From assembly GCA_051650265.1 (NCBI GenBank), contig JBOFIR010000155.1:1-8571 (forward strand): a DNA stretch of 8,571 nt, in the 5' to 3' direction. Below are positions 1 through 6,828 of the stretch, in pieces. The translations under genes and the position numbers were made by a program. A model generated the notes under the pieces. That model was not told the DNA's origin and made no database searches. It saw only the letters and a program-made list of their open reading frames with translations. This stretch comes from JBOFEH01 sp051650265. GTDB taxonomy: Bacteria > Bacillota > Clostridia > Lachnospirales > Cellulosilyticaceae. Within the stretch, counting starts at the first letter, position 1. Every line of letters begins with the position of its first letter.

Positions 1-2755
1 ATATTTCTTTATCAAAATAAATTTTTAATTCTTGTCTTGCAACCTTTGTTAATCCAACAACACTATATGACACCTTAAGCATCTGCGTCTGCTCGAGATT
101 CACCTCACTCATACTCACTAGTCGTGCGAGCGGCTGATCGATGACAATTACATTCACATGCACCGATTCACCACCTACAATAGTTCCTGTCAGCTCAAAG
201 CGTCCCACTTCCTGATAGTCTGATGCCTCTACAGTTTGCCAGTTGATTGTAGAGGCGCCTATTTTTGACGCAAGTAGTGGCGTCATCCCCTTGTAAGTAA
301 TCACATCTGGAAGTGTCACACACACTTCAGCTACCTGATCACTCACCTCTAGCTCATCATAACGACTCTGTGTCGTATTTCCCGGAAATACTTCTTCAGC
401 CTGGCTCCTCGTGATCACACGTAGTGCGATCTGAGCGGCACTTTGCACCGCTTTAAAGTCCATTTCAATTTGCTGCATTCCCTGTCTCACCTGAATAGGT
501 GATTTACAATCTATCACAAATGTTTCTTGAACTTGCCATCTTTCATCATAAATAACTGCTGTATCCCCACCTTGATAGACCAGATACCACTGATTTGGAA
601 TCACATGATCAAATAACATGCTCATCCCATCTACCGTTAGTCTGCAACTTGTGATCTCTCCATGCTTTGCCTGAATCTCCACATGAAGCGGCTGCGCCTC
701 ATAAGGATTGAAGTAATCAAATACATGCGCTTTGCCGTCATAGAACTTACTAACAGGTGCACTTGGATAGTTGATACTATAGAGCTGCCAATGATTAGGT
801 ATATCTGTTTTTTCAAGATGCCAATCTCTTTTTGTATCTAAAAGGCGCGTCATCTGCTCCTTGGTAAAAGCACCACATTCTCTTGCCTTTTGCCACTCTT
901 TGACAGCTTCAAGTACTTCAGAGGTATTGCCATTACGCCCAAGCGTCCTCACACTTGTGACCAATGCATAGCCCGCATCAAATCCAGCCGATTTGGCAAG
1001 CATCCATTCAATATCGATAGTTGGTTGCCCTTCCTCATACATAAACCACCCTAACATTTTAGGAGTGAAATTTCTCTCAAAATAAAGTTGGTTATCATAA
1101 CGGTAATCAATCATACCCTCACGCATGGATGCGCCCCAAGGCTCTCCCCAATTTTGTCTGGTATTGGTATGCCATGCATTCGGATAGCCCCCACTCGAAT
1201 CGCTAATAATACCCGCCTGAATCTGCGGTTCTAGGTGATGATAAAATTGGTTAATCATCTGATTAACAGAATAGTGGCTGTAACCTGTATATTCACCAAC
1301 TTCCACCCCATCAAAAGAAACCTGACTCATACCTGTATGATTGCACGCAGCCGCTAAGCGCTCTGCGATCTCACGCGTCTGCTCTACCCCTGCAACCAGC
1401 CCACCGTATTGATTGTTGTGTAGCCCCCAGATTGTCTCTCCTACCTTATGGTCTTGCCTTAGTGGATGTGTCAAGGTGATCAGGTAGCCTGTTTCACAAG
1501 CTTCTTCCTGACATACTTCAACCAGTTCATCGCCTAGTTGTTTGGTTTTCCCAAGGTTTTGCCACATCTTGGTGACATAGATTTCCGCTGCACCCGCACA
1601 AGCTTCTTGTGTAAGCTTTGCCAACGCTTCTCCTGAAAACTGTCTTTTATTAGCTTTCCGTGTATAATTGTCCCCATAATCAATAAAACCACTTAAGGAA
1701 TGAGACCCTACTTTGACCCCATACTGCGCAGCCTGCTCCACAAGAGCCTTCATCTGCTCATCTCCACCCTTGAATTGGTAGCTGCCATTACTTGTAAATA
1801 ACGAGTCTTTGTAAATATACCCAATAGCTGCTTGGTTGGCATACTGACTTGCCTGAACAACTGTCTGTTCATCCAAATCACCTAATATCAAATAGGGTCT
1901 AGTCGCTTGAGGTGTCCTCTTTTGCCACTCCCCGTCTAATAGCGGATGTGGTAAGCCTTCACCTAGTTCCAACGCCTCAATGGTCTCTAGTACAGCTTCC
2001 TTAGGCCTTTGATCCTTAAACATCTTGCCATAAATCGCTATAGCAGACCCCTCAATCTCAGCCTCATCGCCTTCAAGTGCTGAAACACGCTTCTCATCTA
2101 CAAAATGAACCAAACGTATTCTTTCTTTCGTAGAATCATATGTAAAGGCTTGGATCACTGTTCCCCACGATGTAGGTGAAGCCCCACAACAGTCTAGCGC
2201 ACTGACCCGCCCCTCAAAATGACTGCGATCCTGCGGATAAGATACATTTAGACGCATCTGTCCATTCACTATATGCCCTGCATATTCAAAAGGTACGGTA
2301 AGCTGCGTCTTATCACTAAGCCCCCTCATCCCTATTGCAAATTGATCGTTATAGACAACACCTAATGTCTCTCCAAAATTCTCTTTGATCCCTGTGGTGA
2401 TTGGCCCCCACATGAGAAGTTCCACATCTAAACCTTTTTTATCTATTCGCGTCACTTCTAGCTTGGCATAACTTCCTTTTTCAGTAGCTGTCACATCTAC
2501 TTCAATGCCATTAGTAAATTCAAAAAGAAGTACATTGCCTTCTTTCTTTAGTGCAATCGGTCTGATCTCTATCCCATCTTTTTTGCTCGGTTGCCCTAAC
2601 TCACCTTCCGAGGACGCCATAACTAACTTAATGAGGGCTGCCTCTGGAACACCCTCCCCTTTGGCATAATCGATCCCATCTTGACTTAAAAGTTTGCTAA
2701 TCTTTCCTTGTGAATCCAATACAACGGTTAAATCCCCTGCTTGAATAGAATACAT
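1..2755 (-). CDS. Putative large multidomain glycoside hydrolase (TIM-barrel core, C-terminal Ig-like domain), 3' end outside window
   Basis: An open frame runs from ATG at 2755 to the left edge with no stop, giving at least 918 residues. The start is supported by an AGAGGGG ribosome site 11 nt upstream. Residues about 1-270 look like a beta-sandwich of the galactose-mutarotase-like type that precedes many glycosidase barrels (it contains MWGPITTGIKENFGETLGVV). Residues about 288-620 look like a TIM barrel: GVKVGSHSLS (346-355), SFDGVEVGE (D482, E485, E488), a WGEPW motif (536-540) and DIEWML (D581, E583). Trp, His and acidic residues cluster at these strand ends as in sugar-cleaving enzymes. 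A further beta-rich part follows (about 675-815), then residues about 819-873 match the bacterial Ig-like group 4 pattern (central W839, FELTGTIVGG). I recall similar uncharacterised proteins in Bacteroidetes and Firmicutes but cannot name a family or substrate. No signal peptide is visible. It is the second gene of an operon with the 668-residue putative glycosidase, 53 bp upstream. The glycosidase role is inferred from fold-like motifs; a lyase or other carbohydrate-active role is possible. Confidence 0.72.
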   Translation of the reverse strand, partial: MYSIQAGDLTVVLDSQGKISKLLSQDGIDYAKGEGVPEAALIKLVMASSEGELGQPSKKDGIEIRPIALKKEGNVLLFEFTNGIEVDVTATEKGSYAKLEVTRIDKKGLDVELLMWGPITTGIKENFGETLGVVYNDQFAIGMRGLSDKTQLTVPFEYAGHIVNGQMRLNVSYPQDRSHFEGRVSALDCCGASPTSWGTVIQAFTYDSTKERIRLVHFVDEKRVSALEGDEAEIEGSAIAIYGKMFKDQRPKEAVLETIEALELGEGLPHPLLDGEWQKRTPQATRPYLILGDLDEQTVVQASQYANQAAIGYIYKDSLFTSNGSYQFKGGDEQMKALVEQAAQYGVKVGSHSLSGFIDYGDNYTRKANKRQFSGEALAKLTQEACAGAAEIYVTKMWQNLGKTKQLGDELVEVCQEEACETGYLITLTHPLRQDHKVGETIWGLHNNQYGGLVAGVEQTREIAERLAAACNHTGMSQVSFDGVEVGEYTGYSHYSVNQMINQFYHHLEPQIQAGIISDSSGGYPNAWHTNTRQNWGEPWGASMREGMIDYRYDNQLYFERNFTPKMLGWFMYEEGQPTIDIEWMLAKSAGFDAGYALVTSVRTLGRNGNTSEVLEAVKEWQKARECGAFTKEQMTRLLDTKRDWHLEKTDIPNHWQLYSINYPSAPVSKFYDGKAHVFDYFNPYEAQPLHVEIQAKHGEITSCRLTVDGMSMLFDHVIPNQWYLVYQGGDTAVIYDERWQVQETFVIDCKSPIQVRQGMQQIEMDFKAVQSAAQIALRVITRSQAEEVFPGNTTQSRYDELEVSDQVAEVCVTLPDVITYKGMTPLLASKIGASTINWQTVEASDYQEVGRFELTGTIVGGESVHVNVIVIDQPLARLVSMSEVNLEQTQMLKVSYSVVGLTKVARQELKIYFDKEI

Positions 2756-2766
2756 CTCTTATTTGC

Positions 2767-2775
2767 CCCTCTTTT
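2767..2775 (-). promoter_or_regulatory. Ribosome binding site of the large putative glycosidase
   Basis: Read on the minus strand this is AAAGAGGGG, with 11 nt to the ATG at 2755. It sits at the end of a purine-rich stretch (about 2767-2787) within the 53-nt gap after the upstream stop codon. It decides the start: the next in-frame Met codons lie well inside the beta-sandwich. No terminator-like stem is seen in this gap, which supports co-transcription. Confidence 0.7.
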
Positions 2776-2808
2776 CTTCTATTTTCTTATATCGTCTCTA
2801 TCCTAAGA

Positions 2809-4815
2809 TTAAATTGCCGGTGGTGGTGGTGCATCATTACCCGTGTGTACGCTTTGTCTATCGCTTCCTAAATAGTGATGATGAATATAGGCAATTGCAC
2901 CATTTAGCACATGTTCATAACTTATGATTGTCCCTTCACACCCTCTGTCAGGCATGCATTCACAGTGATGTTTCATGTATTCATCGATGTAGATCTGTGC
3001 ATTATCACAAATCTGCCTGATCTGAAGTTTTTCCTCTGAGCTGAGTTCTTCAGATGCTTTGTGATTGCAATATTTTTGCAATTCAATAAGGGTCTTTAAG
3101 GCTGTTAAATGCAGAATGCTACATTCTATTCGGTTGATCATAAGTGCTATATCTTTACATCCCGTATCTCCCAGTTGCTTGAACTGTGTAAGCGCTGTGT
3201 TATAGTCATATAATGCCTTATTCACATTGTCAAAAGACCAGCAGCCTATTAACCCCAATCCACTATTAAACCAGCAGCCCAAATAGCAGAAACCACTGTT
3301 TCCCAAATGATACCGTACTGTTTCAGAAGCACGCTCTAGTTTACTAAAAGCATCCTGTACTTTTTTGGGCGCCTTTATCCCGTAGCGCATACAGTAGTCT
3401 TTGAAGAAAGCCTCCTGATCCACACCCTGTTGGCATGCATAAGCAAAATAGTTTAGTGTGACAATGTTTTCCGCTGTTCGCCAATGATTGACTACTAGCG
3501 CTGGAATAGCTTGCCCCTCACCCATTTTCTCTTGAAGCACTTCCATACACTGAGTGAGTCCCTCTATAGCAGATTGCTGCTCATACATGCTGCCATCAAA
3601 TTCTACCCAGCTATAAGGCATTGTGCGTGTAAGATCACTTGCTGTAAATGGCATCCCTTCTAGGTTCTGCGCCACTGCCCCAGCTCCATGTGCACTGAGG
3701 CATGCAAACGCCACATCCTCTGGTGCACAAGCTTTTAGAATTTCCAAGCAAATAACGAGTGATTTGAGTTCTGTGATATAGAGCCCAAGACTCATCTCCA
3801 CAGGGAAGCCTGCCTCCTTGCCAAGTGCAATCACTTGTAGATGACGTGCTAGTTCATCTAATGGACCTGGTAATTGACTCAGATGATCTTGAATATAAGG
3901 CTTACATCGTTTTAACGCGCTTTCTCCAAAGAGTCTATTAATTGTCTCCTCTACTTCCCCCGCGGTATAAGCTACACCTTTATATCCACCGCATTCTTCT
4001 GTAATCAGCTCGAGTGTGTCAATCAAAGGATAACTTTCATAGATTTGTTGCAACATCGCAAAAGTCTCTTCTTCACATGCACCTCTTGGCTCACATGAAA
4101 ACTGGATGCTCATGCCACACTGCTTCGCTTGTGCCATCACCTTTTGTAGCCAATTGATGGCTTTTTGTGCCAGCTCTATTTCCATGTCTTTGATAGCTTC
4201 TAGTTCAGGAATCATGTACATTTCTTTGTTACGGATATAAGGGGTGATCACTGAGCACTGTGGCACAGGATGCTTTTCACCATAAAAAAACTTCCCTGCA
4301 TAGGTTGTTTTTTCCTTGTAGGCATAGGTATACCACTGCTCTGGGTAACTGTGAAAGGTAATATGGTTGAATCCACATCTCGCAAGATTTCTGATATAAT
4401 CTAGCGCCTCTTCTAATGGATAGGACGAGATGTCCATAGGGAAATTAATATGCTGCCTAATCCCTCTTTTTAGAACATGTGGTGTATACGTTCTAAAACA
4501 TGCCCTGATCTTCTCAGTGTCAATATGACCTGGGATCACTTGTACGCCATGCGCATCAAAATAAAATCCTACTTCCCCTAGTAAACGATACACACCCCAT
4601 AAAACATCCGCATCACAAGATGCTGCAATACTAACCCCCTGTTCATCTTGAGAGATTGTACATGAATAGGCCTGGATTTTTGTATCTATTGTAAGCCTTA
4701 TTCCTTCATCCATATGAACCTGAGTTTGATTTAAAAAGTAAGATAGCTCATCCACTGCATATTGCAGCGTGTCTGTCCTATACGTATCTTGAGATACAGC
4801 TATTGATACTTTCAT
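2809..4815 (-). CDS. Putative GH20/GH67-like glycoside hydrolase, 668 aa
   Basis: Residues about 1-100 resemble the alpha/beta domain that precedes the barrel in GH20 hexosaminidases, GH67 alpha-glucuronidases and DUF4838-type proteins: a helix AVDELSYFLNQT (20-31), a strand, then DADVLWGVYRLLGEVGFYF (68-86) and VIPG (93-96). Residues about 115-420 look like a TIM barrel: KRGIRQHINFP at 116-126, CGFNHITFHSYPEQW at 147-161, a candidate acid pair E273-E274 in ELITEECGG, and WVEFDG at 403-408. The C-terminal third (about 420-650) is mostly helical, with HWRTAEN (444-450) and a Cys/His-rich end CECMPDRGCEG (618-628). No signal peptide or membrane segment is seen, so it is probably cytoplasmic. 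Start ATG at 4815 has a GAGGGG site 11 nt upstream. It is the first gene of the unit that continues into the large protein ending at the window edge. Glycosidase function is inferred from architecture; substrate and catalytic residues are unproven. The last residues include a four-proline run encoded by a CCA/CCG repeat. Confidence 0.72.
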   Translation of the reverse strand: MKVSIAVSQDTYRTDTLQYAVDELSYFLNQTQVHMDEGIRLTIDTKIQAYSCTISQDEQGVSIAASCDADVLWGVYRLLGEVGFYFDAHGVQVIPGHIDTEKIRACFRTYTPHVLKRGIRQHINFPMDISSYPLEEALDYIRNLARCGFNHITFHSYPEQWYTYAYKEKTTYAGKFFYGEKHPVPQCSVITPYIRNKEMYMIPELEAIKDMEIELAQKAINWLQKVMAQAKQCGMSIQFSCEPRGACEEETFAMLQQIYESYPLIDTLELITEECGGYKGVAYTAGEVEETINRLFGESALKRCKPYIQDHLSQLPGPLDELARHLQVIALGKEAGFPVEMSLGLYITELKSLVICLEILKACAPEDVAFACLSAHGAGAVAQNLEGMPFTASDLTRTMPYSWVEFDGSMYEQQSAIEGLTQCMEVLQEKMGEGQAIPALVVNHWRTAENIVTLNYFAYACQQGVDQEAFFKDYCMRYGIKAPKKVQDAFSKLERASETVRYHLGNSGFCYLGCWFNSGLGLIGCWSFDNVNKALYDYNTALTQFKQLGDTGCKDIALMINRIECSILHLTALKTLIELQKYCNHKASEELSSEEKLQIRQICDNAQIYIDEYMKHHCECMPDRGCEGTIISYEHVLNGAIAYIHHHYLGSDRQSVHTGNDAPPPPAI

Positions 4816-4826
4816 TGATTAGTGAT

Positions 4827-4832
4827 CCCCTC
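4827..4832 (-). promoter_or_regulatory. Ribosome binding site of the 668-aa putative glycosidase
   Basis: The minus strand reads GAGGGG with 11 nt to the ATG at 4815. The same GAGGGG core and 11-nt spacing precede the downstream gene. The spacer here contains one copy of the ATCACTAA direct repeat. Confidence 0.65.
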
Positions 4833-4857
4833 ATTCTATAATTTAGTGATTACCTAC

Positions 4858-4863
4858 ATTATA
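4858..4863 (-). promoter_or_regulatory. Candidate -10 box (TATAAT)
   Basis: On the minus strand this reads TATAAT, a perfect sigma-A -10 hexamer, about 43 nt before the ATG at 4815. It would give a start near 4851 and a leader of roughly 35 nt. The expected -35 zone (about 4881-4886) reads ATATAA, a poor match, so if used the promoter may rely on an activator or on the flanking A/T tracts. In such AT-rich DNA a chance TATAAT is also plausible. Confidence 0.4.
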
Positions 4864-4943
4864 AAATATTCAAACAATTTTTATATGAATTTTATTGTAT
4901 TTATTTAAATTTTTTCACTTTTATTTAGTTATTTTTATACTTA

Positions 4944-4972
4944 TTAATAATTCACCCTATCCTACCTCTCAA
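4944..4972 (-). promoter_or_regulatory. Alternative core promoter: TTGAGA, 17 bp, TATTAA
   Basis: On the minus strand, TTGAGA (4972-4967) is a five-of-six match to the -35 consensus. It is followed after exactly 17 bp by TATTAA (4949-4944), a four-of-six match to the -10 box. It would give a leader of about 120 nt. Spacing is ideal but the -10 is weak, so this competes with the TATAAT candidate nearer the gene. Confidence 0.3.
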
Positions 4973-5015
4973 CAAAAAATTATCTAAGTGTGCATATAAG
5001 TCCATAGGGTAACAC

Positions 5016-5043
5016 AAAAAAGCTGTCGCAGATGCGACAGCTT
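5016..5043 (-). terminator. Rho-independent terminator
   Basis: A perfect 10-bp stem (AAGCTGTCGC at 5043-5034 and GCGACAGCTT at 5029-5020 on the minus strand) closes a 4-nt ATCT loop. It runs into six consecutive T on the minus strand (5021-5016; two belong to the stem). It begins 9 nt after the stop codon of the secreted propeller gene. It therefore ends the helicase/propeller transcript and separates it from the glycosidase operon. Confidence 0.9.
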
Positions 5044-5052
5044 CTTCTGTAT

Positions 5053-6804
5053 TTATTTGGCTACAAATACCCCTGGCTCAAACGCCAGTGTATAAAGCAG
5101 CACTTTACCTGTATCTTTAATGTATTTTGGAGTATCACGTACCAAGCAGATATTACCTTTAGCTGTCATCTTGTAGATCCCTTCATCATAGCCATGAGTG
5201 ATATAATAAATACCTGATGTATTTTGAGCGAGGGTACAAACTTTATGGTCACTCACCTTTACCCTGTTGCCACTGGCAATATGATACTTGTAAACACCCG
5301 GATAAACCTTACCCGTCTGGTCTGCATACGTATAGTAAAAACTTCCGTCTTGGTAAACCCATTCTTTGATCTTTTGCTGAATCAGAGTTTTCTTATTCCC
5401 ACCGTCAAGATCGCATCTGACCAAATACCCTGCGCTACCATCGATATAATAAAGGGTTTGATCAATGATGCGAAACTGATCTGCAAGCACAGTGACACGC
5501 TTTTGCTCACCTGTTGCCAGATCTACACTATACACATAGTGCTTCTTGCGGTATTCATCTGCGAGATCAAATCCCATAGCAAAGAGTTTGCCATCGTGAA
5601 TCTCAAAAGCTTGCTCACCATACCAGTTATCTAGATCATTAGGATTACTATTGCCTTCATAAAACATGGTCTTTTCATCACCAAGCTGTGTGACCTCCCC
5701 TGTAGTTAGGTTCTTTCTAAACAGATTATTGGCATCAGGTCCATGCGCTGAAAGGCTATCGATGTAGTAAAGGTTATCACCAACTACATCCCACTTCAAA
5801 AATGCTTTGGCACTTCCTATATCACGGAGTTTGCCATTTTCAAGTAAAGCCATCTCTTCTCCGCCCATCGTCCAGTCAAAGTAGTGGAGACGAATATAAC
5901 ATTTCCCATCGATCCACCTAATGTCCTGTATACTATCATCTGCTTCGTTCCAATGCACATCTTGGGACATATTAGCTAACTTGGTAGACTTGCCATCCAC
6001 CAGGCTATAGCTATAGAGCAGTGTCTCTTCCTTGATCGTGCTTGTATAGTAGATAGCATCTCCTACCGGCTTTGGAAAGATCGTAGCCTTGCCTAGGAGT
6101 TTCACCTGCTCTGGCTGAGCAGATCCTCTTTGTACCCAAAGCACGTCAGTCCCTTCATAGGTTTTCTCATCTTGTACATACTGGCTATAGTAGACATTGT
6201 CATTGTATTTGGTAATGAGCTGGGTATATTTTTCTTGTTGTTTACGTGTGTCCGTTACTTTTTGCTTACAAGCAGCCAATATTGTCTCTGCCTCTTTTCC
6301 TACCAATTCCACTTCATAAGGTGCAAAGAGCACGAGCCCATCTTGGACAGTTACTGCGCTACCCATCAGCTGCTCATAAGTGGCTTCTGAGATCATCAGA
6401 CTCCCACTCATCTTCTCGATAGGATCTACCAAAGTAATAGGCTGACCATTCTTAGTTGCTTTTTTATCGCCAAGCTGCGTTTTGATTTTGATACTTTCCT
6501 TTTGATTAAGTAATGTCACCTCTGGCGACTGATTACCATTGTAAGCCATGTCCCAGTGCTCACCGAGAGACATCCTCACAGGTAGCCATACTTTATTATC
6601 TTTTTTTACTACTTTTTGAACAGGTGCATCGTACCCCACAAATTCCCCATTTACAAAGTACTTTCCGCTAAAAATCTCTGGATAAATTCTCATATCTCCT
6701 AAACTTGCTTTTAATGATTGTTTTGATAGCTCTTTTGCAAAAACAGGTGTCACACATAGACTTCCTGCTAGAAAGAGCATCCCCATTTTTTTCAAACCCT
6801 TCAT
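5053..6804 (-). CDS. Secreted protein with copper-amine-oxidase N-terminal-like domain and DUF5050-like beta-propeller, 583 aa
   Basis: Residues 1-23 form a clear signal peptide: basic MKGLKK, a hydrophobic core, and a likely signal peptidase I cut after VFA (21-23). Residues about 48-165 fit the copper-amine-oxidase N-terminal-like domain common in Firmicutes surface proteins: YFVNGEFV (49-56), VWLPVRMSLGEHWDM (72-86), IKIKTQLGDKKATKNGQPI (105-123) and a second half ending TVQDGLVLF. A charged, probably helical linker (about 170-200) leads to a propeller of repeated blades, seen as recurring D-x-x/L-YYI or FYY units (NLYYIDS 344-350, TLYYIDG 450-456, SFYYTY 488-493, GIYYITHG 531-538). The stretch YLVRCDLDGGNKKTLI (460-475) is typical of DUF5050. 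No catalytic copper site is expected in this domain type, and no transmembrane anchor or LPXTG motif is present, so it is probably secreted or loosely wall-bound. Function is unknown; a surface or ligand-binding role is inference. It starts 24 bp after the helicase stop and is followed by a strong terminator. Confidence 0.88.
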   Translation of the reverse strand: MKGLKKMGMLFLAGSLCVTPVFAKELSKQSLKASLGDMRIYPEIFSGKYFVNGEFVGYDAPVQKVVKKDNKVWLPVRMSLGEHWDMAYNGNQSPEVTLLNQKESIKIKTQLGDKKATKNGQPITLVDPIEKMSGSLMISEATYEQLMGSAVTVQDGLVLFAPYEVELVGKEAETILAACKQKVTDTRKQQEKYTQLITKYNDNVYYSQYVQDEKTYEGTDVLWVQRGSAQPEQVKLLGKATIFPKPVGDAIYYTSTIKEETLLYSYSLVDGKSTKLANMSQDVHWNEADDSIQDIRWIDGKCYIRLHYFDWTMGGEEMALLENGKLRDIGSAKAFLKWDVVGDNLYYIDSLSAHGPDANNLFRKNLTTGEVTQLGDEKTMFYEGNSNPNDLDNWYGEQAFEIHDGKLFAMGFDLADEYRKKHYVYSVDLATGEQKRVTVLADQFRIIDQTLYYIDGSAGYLVRCDLDGGNKKTLIQQKIKEWVYQDGSFYYTYADQTGKVYPGVYKYHIASGNRVKVSDHKVCTLAQNTSGIYYITHGYDEGIYKMTAKGNICLVRDTPKYIKDTGKVLLYTLAFEPGVFVAK

Positions 6805-6810
6805 CGCTAA

Positions 6811-6816
6811 CCTCCA
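6811..6816 (-). promoter_or_regulatory. Ribosome binding site of the secreted propeller gene
   Basis: The minus strand reads TGGAGG followed by 6 nt (TTAGCG) and the ATG at 6804, a near-ideal Shine-Dalgarno. The whole gap from the helicase stop is 24 nt and has no room for a separate terminator and promoter, so the gene is probably translated from the helicase message. Confidence 0.8.
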
Positions 6817-6828
6817 TTATTCGCTCTG

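Larger units (their letters stand above)
4816..5015 (-). promoter_or_regulatory. AT-rich intergenic promoter region of the two-gene glycosidase operon
   Basis: This spacer lies between a terminator and the first gene of the next minus-strand unit, so it must hold that unit's promoter. Positions 4861-4950 have only 8 G/C in 90 bases. Besides two core-promoter candidates listed separately, it holds a direct repeat ATCACTAA (minus-strand reading) at 4843-4850 and 4819-4826, an inverted 7-mer ACCCTAT/ATAGGGT at 5004-5010 and 4954-4960, and a weak ATTCA/TGAAT dyad at 4868-4872 and 4886-4890. I saw no consensus catabolite-response (cre) site. Short repeats in such AT-rich DNA can arise by chance. 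Confidence 0.6.

Noticed and set aside
4816..5015. Riboswitch or small RNA in the 200-nt AT-rich spacer
   Set aside because: There is no extended stem system or second terminator, and the only strong hairpin is the terminator of the preceding gene.
5032..5634. Two open frames on the plus strand (5032-5217 and 5224-5634)
   Set aside because: They lie antisense to the secreted propeller gene, have no good ribosome site, and the first begins inside the terminator stem. Their translations look like shadow sequence.
6130..6390. Plus-strand open frame encoding a hydrophobic 86-residue peptide
   Set aside because: It is antisense to the propeller gene. The hydrophobicity follows from the reverse complement of a Lys/Glu-rich helix, and no ribosome site or promoter is evident.
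6753..6764. Possible lipobox (GSLC) in the propeller signal peptide
   Set aside because: The residues before Cys17 do not fit the lipobox (Leu at -1, Gly at -3), while VFA at 21-23 is a good signal peptidase I site.
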